Positions 46,507 through 58,199 of a DNA stretch of 64,000 nucleotides are shown one piece after another. Each line of letters opens with the position of its first letter. Positions within the stretch are counted from its first letter, which is position 1. Position numbers and translations under genes: made by a program. Source of the DNA: Lutjanus erythropterus (Eukaryota; Chordata; Actinopteri; Lutjaniformes; Lutjanidae); the NCBI GenBank assembly GCA_020091685.1, contig CM034604.1:3895820-3959819 (forward strand). Reading direction: 5' to 3'. A model generated the notes under the pieces. That model had not been told where the DNA came from. It worked only from the letters and a program-made list of their open reading frames with translations, and did no database searches.

Positions 46507-47638
46507 TACACTCACCAGCCACTTTATTAGGTGCACCTTGCTAATAGCAGGTTGGACCACCCGATTCAACAAGGTGCTGGAAACATTCCCCAGAGATTTA
46601 GGTCCATACTGACATGACAGCATCACACAGTTGCTGCAGATTTGTCAGCTGCACGTCCATGATATGAATCTCCCGTTCCACCACATCCCAAAGGTGATCT
46701 ATTGGATTGATCTCTGATGACTGTGGAGGCCATTGGAGTACATTGAACTCACTGCCATGTTCAAGAAACCAGTTTGAGATGATTTGAGCTTCGTGACGTG
46801 GTGTGTTATCCTGCTGAAAGTAGTCATTAGAAGATGTGTACACTGTGGTCATAAAGGGATGGACATGGTCAGCAACAATAATCAGGCAGGCTGTGGAGTT
46901 TAAATGATGCTCAGTTGGTACTAAGGGGCCCGAAGTGTGCCAAGAAAATATCCCCCACACCAAGACAGGATGGATCCATGCTTTCATGTTATTTACGCCA
47001 AATTCTGACTCTACCATCTGAATGTTGCAGCAGAAATCGAGACTCATCAGACCAGGCAACTTTTTTCCAATCTACTATTGTCCATTTTTGGTGAGCCCGT
47101 GTGAACTGTAGCCTCAGTTTCCTGTTCTTAGCTGACAGGAGTGACACCTGGTGTGGTCTTCTGCTGCTGTAGCCCGTCTGCTTCAAGGTTTGACGTGTTG
47201 TGCGTTCAGAGATGGTCTTCTTCATACTGTAGTTGTAACAAGTGGTTTTTTGAGTTACTGTTGCCTTTCTATCATCTTGAACCAGTCTGGCCATTCTCCT
47301 CTGACCTCTGGCATCAACAAGGCATTTTCACCCAGAGAACTGCCGCTCACTGGATATTTTCTCTTTTTTTGGACCATTCTCTATAAATCCCAGAGATGGT
47401 TATGTGTGAAAATCCCAGCAGATCAGCAGTTTCTGAAATACACCAACAACCATGCCACATTTACAGTCACTGAAATCACCTTTCTTCCTCATTCTGATGC
47501 TCAGATTGAACTTCAGCAGGTCATCTTGACCATGTCTACATGCCTTAATGCAGTGAGTTGCTGCCATGTGATTGGCTGATTTGATATTTGTGTCAAGCAG
47601 TTGAACAGATGTACCCAATAAAGTTGACGGTGAGTGTA
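46507..47638 (-). mobile_element. Nearly full-length Tc1-like transposon
   Basis: The ends are an imperfect inverted repeat: TACACTCACCAGCCACTTTA on the left, and ACCCAATAAAGTTGACGGTG then AGTGTA on the right, with TA at both edges as expected for Tc1 target duplication. On the minus strand the transposase runs from about 47600 to 46598. It has an N-terminal helix-turn-helix region (QTGYSSRRPHQVSLLS), first catalytic block AWSDESRFLLQHSDG, second YFQQDNTPRHEA, and third INPIDHLWDVVEREI. The third acidic residue is Asp where the family has Glu (NPIEHLW). At least one frame shift divides the N-terminal and core parts near 47000-47060, and the start region has stops, so it is inactive. Confidence 0.9.
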
Positions 47639-49372
47639 CTTGCTTTCTGGAAACAAACTGATAGCTGCTGACTTTAACTCAGTCTGTTACTCTGGATTCA
47701 ACACTGCACACTGATCAGTTACAGCAACCTCAAAGGGTCAAAACTGACTTTAAATACACGGTGCGTGCCAGGAGAGGCAGCATACATATATTTTTATTTT
47801 TCTGTTTTACTTCTGATTTTCTTATGGAACTAACTTGATGAGCAGGAACAGCTAAATGTAGCAGTGTACTCTTAGAGAGTTTATATTTTATTCATTCTAT
47901 TGAACATTTTATTTACCACTTTTATAAGCAGTCAAGTTTAGGGTTGATATAAGACTTGAAGAATTTAAATCACAGAAATGACATGGAAAGATTTTTTTAC
48001 TATGATTTAGACATGTTTCTTCCAGGTAGGGCGTCACAAATCACAAAAGATCATTTATATGTTGATCTACAGAGTGATTTTGTCATATTGTCTAAAATTA
48101 AAAGTTGAAACTTAAGTATGTAAACTTCTACTGAAGAGAGGTGAGAGACGTTCACAAAAGTCATCAGAGGTCACAGCACAGCTTTTCATCAGAAGTCACT
48201 CTGTAATTTTTGCCTTAAAGGGTCGTGCACAGCCACAACAAACATTAAACGATTTGGCTGTCAGGGCTTCCCACAGTTCATAGCGACACCTCACGCGAAT
48301 GAAGACGGCCCCCTGCTAACATCAGAAGGAATTTTAATTAGGGAAGCACTAGGTTAGGATAATATCCTCAATAAGTCAGCTGCTCAGATCTCAGAATGTG
48401 GGGTTATTGCTAAAAAGAGATGCAGAAGAGAAAGAAACCTTATCAGTCAGACTATCAGACAGGTTCCACACAAACCCCCAGGTTACACAAACTCATTTAG
48501 GCAAATGGTAAAATTATCAAGGTAATTCATTTATCATTGTACAGCACGAGGTTGCACAAAGAAATGAAAGCTGTAGTGCTTTCATGCTACACAGACATGT
48601 AACATATATACAGAAAACTCAACTCTATAAACTCTAACTAGAAAATAATAAAATATATAATAAAATAAAGCATGCATATACACTTTGGTCTGTCTGAAGG
48701 AAATAATTGTGGAGGTCATTTTTTAAATTTGTGTCAGGTTGAATGTAAACAGCAGCAACATGATGGTGATGATAATATGATGGACATCCTCACATAAAAA
48801 GTTTAACATCTGAGAAGCATTGCTCATCAACTTTTAGTGCTCTTTTGCACAAAGCATCATCGATATAAACACAGAGACCTCCTGTCCTGCTGGAGTCTTG
48901 CGTCCAAACAACTTGGAGCACATCTGTCCGTTAAGTGCAGCAGCTTTATCTAGTGCAGTAGCATTCAAGACATCCCACCCCCACTTCGTCACACACTATG
49001 GGAGGAGATGCCAGACGACTTTTCTGTAATAAAATTTGACTACTTGAACTGCAGTTCAAGTCCATCTGCAAAACATGTAAGCATCTAAAAGAAAATACAG
49101 CTGCTAATTCTGCAATACAATGCTGACTGAGACAGCTGGGGCGGTCTTTTACCAGCACAAAGAAAATGATGTCAGCAAAACTACGTAGCAAATGTTATGT
49201 TTTTGCTTGTAACAAATAATGACGAGACAGGCCACGTAAAGCTATGTACCTTTTAGTAATGTTACATCAACATTAGCTAATGTCAGCTCCAGCATAAATG
49301 CTACATGCTGCAGTACTGCTCCCTCACTTGAGATGTGAAAGCACTTGGTCTTTACTCAGTATCACCCTTCCT
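47639..49372. other. Unassigned stretch, no gene seen
   Basis: No recognised repeat. Sequence at 48180-48560 is repeat-free and mixed in composition. Confidence 0.45.
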
Positions 49373-49955
49373 CAGTCTTGGTCATGACATGGTCTCAACC
49401 CCTAAAAGTCTTGGTTTTGACACAGTCTTGTCTTGGTCTTGATGTAGTCTCAGCCCCTTAAAGTCTGGTTTTGTCTTGGTCTTGATACAGCCTGGTCTTG
49501 GTCTTGACTTGGCCTCAACTTCTCAAAGTCTTGGTCTTGTGTTGGTCTTGATACAGTCTGATCTTGGCCTTGACTTGGTTTGAACCCATCAAAGTTTTGG
49601 TCTTGTCTTGATCTTGATCCAGTCTGGTCTTGGTCTTAACTTTGTCTTAACCCCTCCAAAGTCTTGGTCTTGATATAGTCTGGTCTTGGTCTTGACTGGG
49701 TCTCAATCCCTCAAAGTCTTGGTCTTGATACAGTCTGGTCTTGGTCTTGACTGGGTCTGAACCCCTCCAAAGTCTTGGTCTTGTCTCGGTCTAGATACAG
49801 TCTGGTCTTTGTCATGACTTGGTCTTAAAACCTCCAAAGTCTTTGTCTTGTCTTGGTCTTCATACAGCCAGGTCTTGGCCTGGACTTGTTTTCAACCCTT
49901 CAAAGTTTTGGTCTTGTCTTGCTCATGATACAGTCTCATCTTGGTGTTGACTTGG
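49373..49955 (+). repeat. Minisatellite, CAAAGTCTTGGTCTTG unit
   Basis: About nine units of 56 or 66 bp, each made of CAAAGTCTTGGTCTTG, a GATACAGTCTGGTCTTGG part and GACTTGGTCTCAACCCCT. The shorter units lack a 10-bp GTCTTGTCTT step. Unit starts lie near 49522, 49589, 49654, 49710, 49767, 49833 and 49900. The plus strand is T/G/C-rich and nearly lacks A runs. Confidence 0.9.
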
Positions 49956-51392
49956 ACTCAGTTTAGGTGGGCTTGACAATAGCACTGGCTTGATCTGAGA
50001 CTTCCATTTTGTCCTTTTCATTTTCCTGACTGGACATTATCCAGAGGAGCAGCCTCAAATCCAAGCTGGGCTAGAATGGCTCTTATCTCCACTTTCCTCC
50101 ACTCATTCTAGGGTGGTCACCCACTGTGATGCATCTGGCTGATCTGGTTGGTGGTTGAAAGATGGTCTGCATATTGTTGATTGTCTCAACATCCACTGCT
50201 CTTTAATCCAAACCCCATGCTTCCTTTATCAATACATATGAGTGTATTCCTGTCATAGGAAATCTGTGTTTCAACAAAAAGAGTTTGAAGTTGCTATACC
50301 TGCCACAGCATCTGCATACAAACTGTCTGCTGCTCACGGTTTTCTTGTCCAGTGAGGGGTTATTACCAGCATTTTGGCTGTGATCATTTTCATTTTTAGT
50401 GGTTTATCTGATTAAACAGATTACTTCTTTACAATGCGTCTGATTGACTAGCACCTTGTTTCTTACTGGTCTGACCCTTAGCAATGAGTCTGTTTTCACA
50501 GATCTCAGCCATTAATCTGGAGAGTATCATGTTATTGTAACTGAAAGCAATGAAAATACAAGACTTGTCTTGTAATTAACCAGAATTGCCCTTTAATTTT
50601 CTAGTAGATGCATGTAAAAGCAAAAGAAATGACCATAAACCTAAAATACACATTTCAGAGACAGAGCAGTATTTTGAGAAACTCTCTCTGAACAGCTCTC
50701 GGGGTTTGTTCCCAGGCATTATGCCACCGCAGGAAACCGGCAGTCCTGTCAGCTTATTGACAGCTAATTTAATAAAGTGAGACAATAAAGACCTGGCCAG
50801 ACACTGCATCAGCCGGAGCCGTCCTAACCAAATGCATGAACGGCGTCCTCACAAGGACAGAGGTGCTGCCTGTCAAGATGGCCAGACCACTGTCAAAGTC
50901 TGCAAACTTTTTTTTTTTTCTCCTCTTCCTGAAAAACCACTGAGTATCAGCGGCCGTCACAGTCTGTCAGGGATGAGACACAACTCCATTAGCACCTCAG
51001 GCTACCTCCGACTCTCAGACAAAAACACCAGCGTCTAGGAGCTTTGGCATCCAAATGTTTTAGTCTCAGTCATGGACATTAAAAGTGACGGGACTGTGCC
51101 TTATAGATAAGTGATATCTGACGGACAGGAGTGTTTTGATGATCAAACCAAAGACATAAATCTCCCCTCTCTTCGTCTTTTTAGGTGTCTGTAGTGGAAA
51201 GTCCCTCTCATACTGTATGGTTTTATTTGTCTGTATTCTCTAGTGATTTATATTGTGGACGTTTGTATCAATTTGTGCCCCCTCAAATATTTTGGCTGTA
51301 CTACGCCCTTGTCAGTATCAGTTTGTTTTGATGTGTTGGTTCATAGATCTCATACATCATCCTGGTCGCCAACAACCACAACAGTCTGTTTA
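49956..51392. other. Unassigned stretch, no gene seen
   Basis: The part at 50680-51010 is repeat-free and GC-richer, with CAGCTAATTTAATAAAGTG inside; it could be a weak conserved element candidate. No coding evidence. Confidence 0.4.
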
Positions 51393-51422
51393 TGTGTGTG
51401 TGTGTGAGTGTGTGTGTGTGTG
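51393..51422. repeat. (TG)n microsatellite
   Basis: TGTG run of about 30 bp with one GAG interruption. Confidence 0.95.
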
Positions 51423-51967
51423 CATCCCGCAGACTTTAAGTTACACAACATGTCTTGGAGGCAGAACTTTCTGGCTCTAGAGAAAGAAATAATCTCATTG
51501 GAGTTCGATGACTGGAACCACAACTTTGTGAAAGTTTGCGTTTTCTTTGCTAACTTTCACAAATGAATGGCAAAGAAGGGCCAGTGATTAAAATGCTAAT
51601 TAAACAATTAAAATGACCATGACATTCATTTGGGCAGTCAAAAAAGGCAATATAGCTATAATGTATTTTTATCAATCTGGCCATTAGCAGCACTAACAAC
51701 AGCATTAGTCCCTAATGTTCACTAGATGGAGAAAATAGTACTTAGATTATGTATTTTTGTAGACAGGCACTCTGGTTTCTTCCACAAAAAGCCAATAGGA
51801 TTCTTGTATAGATTTTGGATTAGAGCAGAAAATAAGCTCTGTGGCAAACAGAAGTTTATGATGCTAACACATTTTGTTCAGCCAGATAAAATGAACACCA
51901 CTTGTATGATTCTGAAGCGTAGGCTAAATGCAATCACCCAAAGTAAAAAGCCTAATGTTAAGCTTTA

Positions 51968-52803
51968 AACGGGAGTCAACAACCTGTGGTTCCAGAGCTG
52001 CATGCGGCTCTTTTGCCCCTTTCCAGTGGCTCCCTATAGCGCTGACAAAAAATGATATGAATAATATTATGTTGGAATATTTTATTATATATATTTATTT
52101 TTGGCCTGTAGTGAGTCCCAGTATCCCAACATTATGTGCATCATAGCCTGTACTTGCCAACCTTGAGACCTCAAAAAAAGGGAGCATTTCTAAATCAAAG
52201 CAGGGGAGAAATATTGAGTTTCATAGACTTTGTTTCCTGCATTCTGGTTACTTTTAAAGAATAAATATAACATAATAAATAACACACATTTTTTGCAAGC
52301 AGATGTTAGCAGATCACTTATGAATGCCAATTACTAACTAGAATACACAATGTGGCCACAACAATTAGCATAGTTGTCTAATTTCAAATTTGATCACTGT
52401 AACGCAGAAAATAAATATTTTACTTTTTTTTTTCTAAGGATATATTAATTTTTGGCTTTCTGTAAGGAAAAAGAAAGGTGTGAAAATGTGTCATAAATCG
52501 GGAGAGATACAGGAGAATAGTGATCCCCGGAGGACATCGGCAGAGGGCAATGAAAAACAGGACTCTCCCGGGAAAATTGGGAGGGTTGGCAACTATGTCA
52601 TAGCCTACAGTTACAAGTCGGCGCCTTTTCCCCTAAATTTTGCTGGTGGTTAGACTTGAATCTCCTCAGGCTAGCTATGGTTGCCAAATACAAAAAAAGT
52701 CTCAGCGGAAAATAGAGGTTCCAGACAAATTTTCTTTACAGATTTCACTTTCCTTTTTGTCCATAAATGCCTTTTTTGATAGTAAAGATCGCAGATCCCT
52801 GAA
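51968..52803 (+). mobile_element. Old hAT element (GTF2IRD2-like), interrupted
   Basis: The left end GGGAGTCAACAACCTGTGG plus GAGCTGCATGCGGCTC, and the right end AAGATCGCAGATCCCTGA, give imperfect inverted termini. Near the right end the plus strand reads MVAKYKKSLSGK, a stop, then RFQTNFLYRFHFPFCP. This resembles the K-K-R-K start and RxFQ-W motif of GTF2IRD2-like hAT transposases. A younger hAT MITE at 52149-52597 splits it. It is decayed and short, so it was already non-autonomous or internally deleted. Confidence 0.6.
52149..52597. mobile_element. hAT MITE with perfect 8-bp target duplication
   Basis: The 449-bp element is bounded by TCATAGCC at 52141-52148 and again at 52598-52605, the 8-bp duplication expected of hAT. 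The inverted ends are TGTACTTGCCAACC on the left and GGTTGGCAACTATG on the right. The interior is AT-rich with CTCCCGGGAAAATTGGGAGG near the right end. No transposase. Confidence 0.9.
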
Positions 52804-53327
52804 CTATACAATCGTATGACTTCAGTATTACCACCACTGTTGGACATGATGACATTTGATGTCCCAGACAACATCTGTAGTTTTAGCTACTTGATACCAA
52901 CAGCCTTTTTAAAGACATATGAAAAATCTATGAGAGGTAAATGGTAAATGGTTTCATCTTGTAGAACAAAATGTGAAAATCTCTTCAGTTTATTTTAAGA
53001 ACAGACCTTATTTCAAACATCTGACCAAAAACCATTCAAAAGAACGCTTTGACGGAGGTCATTCCTGAAGCACTCTGTTGCAGAACTTGGCAGTGTCTGT
53101 AGGGAACGAGAATAGAGAGAAAGAAAAAGAAAAAATCTCGATTTTCTTTTTTAATGTCTGTGACATATTCTTTAGATACAGATAGTGAAACTGTAGTGAA
53201 AGGTGTCATGTTGCTGATATAATGTCAATATGACTGGCAACAGATCATTTTCACTGTGTTTTTGCCAAGAATGTGTCACATATGATAGACCCTGAATCTC
53301 TAGATGAAGCATTGCTGCAGTCGCACA

Positions 53328-53328
<1 letters not shown>

Positions 53329-53375
<47 letters not shown>
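53329..53375. repeat. (CA)n microsatellite
   Basis: About 23 CA units without interruption, so likely polymorphic. Confidence 0.97.
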
Positions 53376-53377
<2 letters not shown>

Positions 53378-54404
53378 TGTGGCTGCTCCGACCAACAGGT
53401 AACACCACACACACATGCTGCTCAAGCTCATAGCGTGAACCGGCCATAAACCAGTGTGCAACAGCTACCGATGTCACAGAAAAACAGTTGTGACTGTGAC
53501 TTAACTATCATCTGCGTTTCAGCATTACTGTAGGCTCTGATAGCTTCCTACTTTGTTTGCTGATCAGTTTACTAGCTACATAGCTAAGAAGAAGAAGAAA
53601 CGTATTTGTGTAGCATTTTTCACAGACATGAGTCACAAAGAGCTTTACACAACATTAAATAACATACAAAAAAGAAATCTAAAAAGTGCAAAGATTAAAA
53701 TGCAAACATAATAACTAACTAACTAACTAGCTTGTTTATTAACTAGCAAGCTATATAAACCAGATGCTATTAGGGTTAGTTTGCTAGCTAACTAATTGCT
53801 AGATACAAACAAAAACAAGACCAAGAGTCTAGAGCCACACTATTGGTAACCTGACATGCCAGATGGTTTGTTGCATGGAACTCTCTGGGCTGCTGACCTT
53901 AGAAACTGTTTGGAAAAGGGCAGACACTTTCAAAAAACACTTGGCAAGTGATTGGATGAACCACTTGTCTGTCACGTATAGTGCAGGCTAACTGCAACAA
54001 ATCAGATCAACTCATCCTAACTGAAGCCGTCCACAAGAAAACTGATTTTTTTTTCTGCATCAAAAAAAGCCTTCAGTGTCATTCTTTGCTCAGCATTCAG
54101 TGAAGAAATACTTTCCAGGTCTTTGATATAACTGATGCTATCACAATATCTATGCTAACCTCTTCAGGAACCGCCATCATTTGTTCAAGATGAGTTGCTT
54201 CCATAGATGCTTCTCCTTGTTGGCACACCTAAAACCACACCCGTAGCTTCCAGTAGTCCCTCAGAGGACAGCTAAGAATCTAGCAAGATGGATTCTTACA
54301 TGATCTCGCAAAACTAGCTGCCTCGCAAGATAGCACTGTTGGTGCTTTGAGTCTGGTCATTAAGGAAAACCAAACTGTTAGACAGATAAACCAAAGTATT
54401 GGAC
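53376..54404. other. Unassigned stretch with repeat scraps
   Basis: TTTTTCACAGACATGAGTCA then CAAAGAGCTTTACAC at about 53615-53655 matches a repeat tail widespread in fish. A TAACTAACTAAC run lies at 53711. No gene seen. Confidence 0.45.
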
Positions 54405-54720
54405 AAAATAAAAGTTTGACCTAATATGTCTGCATCAAATTGCATGGTACTCCATTCCAAGACAATTCATTGTGGATCTATCCAGTTCACTGTGGATCGA
54501 AACCATTCATTTCTAATCACAAATGTCAAAATCATAGTGGCAATAGCAGAAGAGTCAGGCGTTGACCCAAGTCATTGGGATTCCTCCCGTGGGAAACATG
54601 AATATCTGTACCAAAATGCATGCCAGGGTATTTTGACTTGCTGATATGCTAAATGAAAAGACAGCGGATCACAAAAAATAAGCTTCATCCTCTAGGGAAC
54701 ATTAATTTGTGTACAATATT
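54405..54720. repeat. Interspersed repeat, AAGTCATTGGGATTCCTCC type
   Basis: CCCAAGTCATTGGGATTCCT, GAATATCTGTACCAAAATGC and TGAAAAGACAGCGGATCAC occur in the order known from an abundant fish repeat, with a partial second unit to about 54720. Confidence 0.5.
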
Positions 54721-55184
54721 TCATTCATAAGGGATGAGTGATGACCATACAAATGAAACCCACCATATTTCCAGTTTACAGCAACACGTAAGGGTTCTGT
54801 TTTATGCAACAGGCTTTATGCTTTCAGCACAGGGAGCTGCCACTTTAGCACAAGCACTTGCAACAGCACCGCAGGATAGCACTATTGTTCAACAAGCCCA
54901 ATTGCACTGATCACCACTGTGGACGTAATATAGGCATTCAAAAGGCATTCAAATCAAGCAGTGCAAGACAGATCCCTAAAATACAGCCAGTATAAACACA
55001 GGCATTCAAACTCATGCATGGCCCATCACTGCGTCTCGACTACTGAAATGGTCTTATCTGGTGTCAATCAAACTACTTTGACATATGTTTAAAGTACACA
55101 CACACAAGTTGATACTCAAACACTGAACTTTACTTTTAGAAGAGCTGAATTTGACAAGTCTTGGAACTGAATCTCCCCATGACA

Positions 55185-55400
55185 GTTTCCTTCCATTCAT
55201 TTTGACATTTTCGTCTTAGATCCTTCTCGAAGCCCAGCTGCACCAGCTGGGCCTTCTGGGTGTGAAGCTGGCACATCTGTGGTCCACAATAACATTCTTC
55301 ACAGTCGAAAACAAGTTCTCACATGTAGCAGCAGAGGCACAGAATGTTAAAGCGAGTTTCATTGCCATCAAAACACTTGATATGGCCTCCATGATTTTGT
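55185..55400 (-). mobile_element. hAT transposase C-terminal dimerisation fragment
   Basis: The minus strand reads MKLALTFCASAATCENLFST then VKNVIVDHRCAS, and after a one-base shift HTQKAQLVQLGFEKDLRRKC and QNEWKETVMGRFS. The ATCExxFSxxKN and KAQLxQLxFEKDL blocks are the C-terminal dimerisation (hATC) signature of hAT transposases and their domesticated kin. No catalytic part was recognised nearby, and flanking frames have stops. Confidence 0.75.
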
Positions 55401-55556
55401 GTGTTAATTGTCGACTGTCCGCTTCTACTCTGTTGCCTGGTCCATTTGTGTATGAATGAACTGTTCATGACAACAAACTTGGATTCCACAAAAGTCATTT
55501 TTACTAAATCCATGACTGGTTTCTTCACTATTTGATGCATGTACACCACAGACACT

Positions 55557-56085
55557 TTCAGGGACTAGGGACCTTTGGAGGGATGTTTCCAGGGTCTAAA
55601 TTACATTCTGCAGAAATTATTAAACCCTGCAACAAGTCCCTGCTTGGGGATAGTACTTTCCAAAAGCACAGGAACTTTTAAGATGTGGCTTGCAGCACTG
55701 AACATTTCTGATCTTCTTGAGTACTCACAGCATTTTATTTCAGCCACTATTTTTAAAAAATCTGCTGCTGAAAAAACAGTTTTCTTGTGTATGTGTTTAA
55801 ACTTTATGTTGATGTGTCAGAGACACCCAACAACAGATGGGTTGACAACAAAGTCTAGGTCTTTTGCTTTACATGGCTTCATTGCTGTGTAGTTGCTCAC
55901 AAAAATCCTGTGTCACTTTTTCATACATCAGTGGACTAATTTGCAGAATCTTTGTGGGTCTTTAGGTCACAGAGGAAAGACAACCAACAACTGGGTGAGG
56001 AAAATTTTTAGTTCCTTGAAAAGAAGTTCCTGGGACTAAAAGTTCCAAGTACTTTGGGTGGAAATTGTCTTTGGGACCCGTTGTT
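55557..56085. mobile_element. Possible MITE with AGGGACTAGGGACC-like ends
   Basis: AGGGACTAGGGACCTTTGG on the left and TTCCTGGGACTAAAAGTTCC on the right resemble the ends of a fish non-autonomous DNA element. Pairing is weak and the limits are approximate. Confidence 0.3.
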
Positions 56086-56299
56086 TCTTCAACAACATAA
56101 CCGTCCATCTCAATCTTTCGGTGTCAGGATCAGGGTGGCATTGGTGGCAAAATCCATAAATGTTGTAGCTCTTCTTCCTAGTGCACCTGGCACACACAGT
56201 CACTTGCACTTGACACAAGTTTTTGTCCCATCGGCAGGTCTGTCTCTGCTCCCTGAAGTTGTACACTGCCTTGCAAAACCTTGAAAAACCCTCCACCAT
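56036..56299 (-). other. Cysteine-rich open frame, identity unknown
   Basis: The minus-strand frame of 87 residues reads MVEGFSRFCKAVYNFREQRQ then CARCTRKKSYNIYGFCHQC, a Cx2C-x11-Cx2C pair of the zinc-ribbon kind. The spacing is reminiscent of the C-terminal zinc finger of piggyBac-type transposases, but flanking catalytic blocks are absent. It may be a transposase tail fragment or a chance frame. Confidence 0.3.
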
Positions 56300-56469
56300 T
56301 TGTTGTGCTGACAGTGTGTGTGCAACAAAAGATGCAGTGCCACATTTGTTTTTTGTTTTTTTCTTAAGTTTTCATGCCTAAGTATCTGGCCATGGCTGTC
56401 GGCGTAATTTTTTTCAGTTGTCCATTCCTTTCTCGTGATAGTTATAACTCAAGAACACCTTGAGGGAAC

Positions 56470-57390
56470 TTCTTAGATGTTGGTGGTCAGAGGTCACTGT
56501 GACTTCATGCCCATCCTATTGTTGTGCATTGAGGAAATTCCAGTACATCTTACACAAATGTCAATTTGGATTCAAGCACTGATCTGTCATGGTTTGGGGT
56601 TTTTTGTTAGGTATTTCCTGTTTCATTTTGTACTTTCTGTGACTTTACCTCTTGTCTTTGTCCTTTTCAAAACCTTTTTGATTGCCATTTGTTTCACCTG
56701 TCTGATTAGTTCCTTGTCTATTTAGTTCTTCTGTTTCTCTGTTTCTGTGTCTGTTTGTGGTTTCTCTTTTGTGTCCCCTGTACTTTGGATTTATGCTTTA
56801 AAATACATTTGAACTGCTTATCCCTTGTTCTTGTCTTATTTGATGCACTGTGACATGATCAGATTTTGGAGGTCAAGGTGACTTCAAGTATGGCCCAGAA
56901 CACCTTGAGGGAATTTTAGTAAATTTGGTGTTTTTTGTGGCCAAAGTTCAAAGTCACTGTGACCTCAAATCTGTCACATTTTTGTGAATGCAATATCTCA
57001 GGCCTCAAGGGAAATTCATTAACTTTCATCTGGCACAAACATCCATTTGGACTCAAGGATGAACTGATAAGACTTTGGTGGTCAAAGGTCACTGTGACTT
57101 AAATGTCCTTCCCGTTCTTGTGAACATGATATCTCAGGAAGACCTGGAGGAAGTTTTGTCACGTCTGACAAAAATATTCATTTGGACTCAAGCACTGATC
57201 AGATTGTGAAGGTCAAAGGTCAAAGACACTGTGACCAAAGGTCCAGCTGAGAATGCCTTGAGGGAATTTCTACAAATTTAGTGTTAACGCCCTTTGGAGT
57301 CAAGGATGAACTGATTAGATTTTGGTGACCAGAGATAAAAGTCACTGTGACCTCAAATCCGTCCTACTATTGTGAATGCGAGGTTAAAGC
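56470..57390 (+). repeat. Degenerate tandem repeat, GGTCAAAGGTCACTGTGACC units
   Basis: Five to six units of about 110-135 bp, each with CTTGAGGGAATTT, CATTTGGACTCAAG, GATGAACTGATTAG and GGTCA...TGACC blocks. Units carry AGGTCACTGTGACTT or AAGTCACTGTGACCT at 56491, 56951, 57086 and 57339, and AGGTCAAAGGTCA at 57210. A solo LTR at 56585-56855 divides the array. Confidence 0.75.
56585..56855 (+). mobile_element. Solo LTR (probably Ty3/Gypsy type) with 5-bp duplication
   Basis: The 271-bp segment begins TGTCATGG and ends GTGACA, that is TG...CA with short inverted ends. It is flanked on both sides by the same five bases TGATC (56580-56584 and 56856-56860). There is no internal region, so it is a solo LTR left by recombination between two LTRs. 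Family assignment is from overall style. The intact duplication suggests a fairly young insertion into the tandem array. Confidence 0.75.
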
Positions 57391-58199
57391 CACTCTAACA
57401 GATTCATGCACTAATTGTATTTAAATTTCATACAGAATTCTAAAAAGATTAAATTATGAAGTGATGACATTTTATATCCAAAAAGGCCAACTTCAGTGTG
57501 ACTTTATGAAGTTCTGCAAAAACACTTGAAGGTCTCAGTCAGTCTTACTAGTAAGTTAGTACTTCTGTAAAAATAGTCTCTAAACGAAGTTTCTGCCTGG
57601 AAATTACTCACTAGAATAATACAAAGCAGTATAGTGATTTTAAAAAAAACTACACTAAATACCTTTTATTACATTCCTTCAAAAACTTTGCTACATACAT
57701 GGACTGACATGGATGTAAACTGCAACTTGTCTGTTTGACGGAGGCATACAATTGCAAAGTGGCAATTCTAGTGTAAATTGGATGTTGGATCTTGTTTTAA
57801 TTCTCATGAATATCAAAATGAGTTTGCATCAAAATATGTTTTTTGCAATCCATGGAGGGGGACAAACCTGGCCTAGCAGAGAGGAGAGGTTGGGGGCCTG
57901 TGACAGACATGTCCACCCTCATGAGCCAGAGAGTCCAAATCGGATTAAGCTATCATACAGTCGCCATTTAGATGTGTTGCGTCCCTCCTCTGCTGGAGTA
58001 TAAACTCATCAACAAAAGAGAGTTTATGAGCCAGAGGTCAACGGTAAAAATACTTCTCAGAATATACTTTATTAAGTTATAAATTGACAAAAGACCTGGC
58101 TAGCTTGCTAAGTGGATAGAGGCTGTTATAAAGCTCCCTGAGGCAAATTGTATTATATAAATAAAATTAACTTGACTTGCTCTGATGCATACACACATA
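57391..58199. other. Unassigned stretch, no gene seen
   Basis: A GC-richer patch at 57855-57990 is open on the plus strand but has no recognised domain or splice context. Confidence 0.4.
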
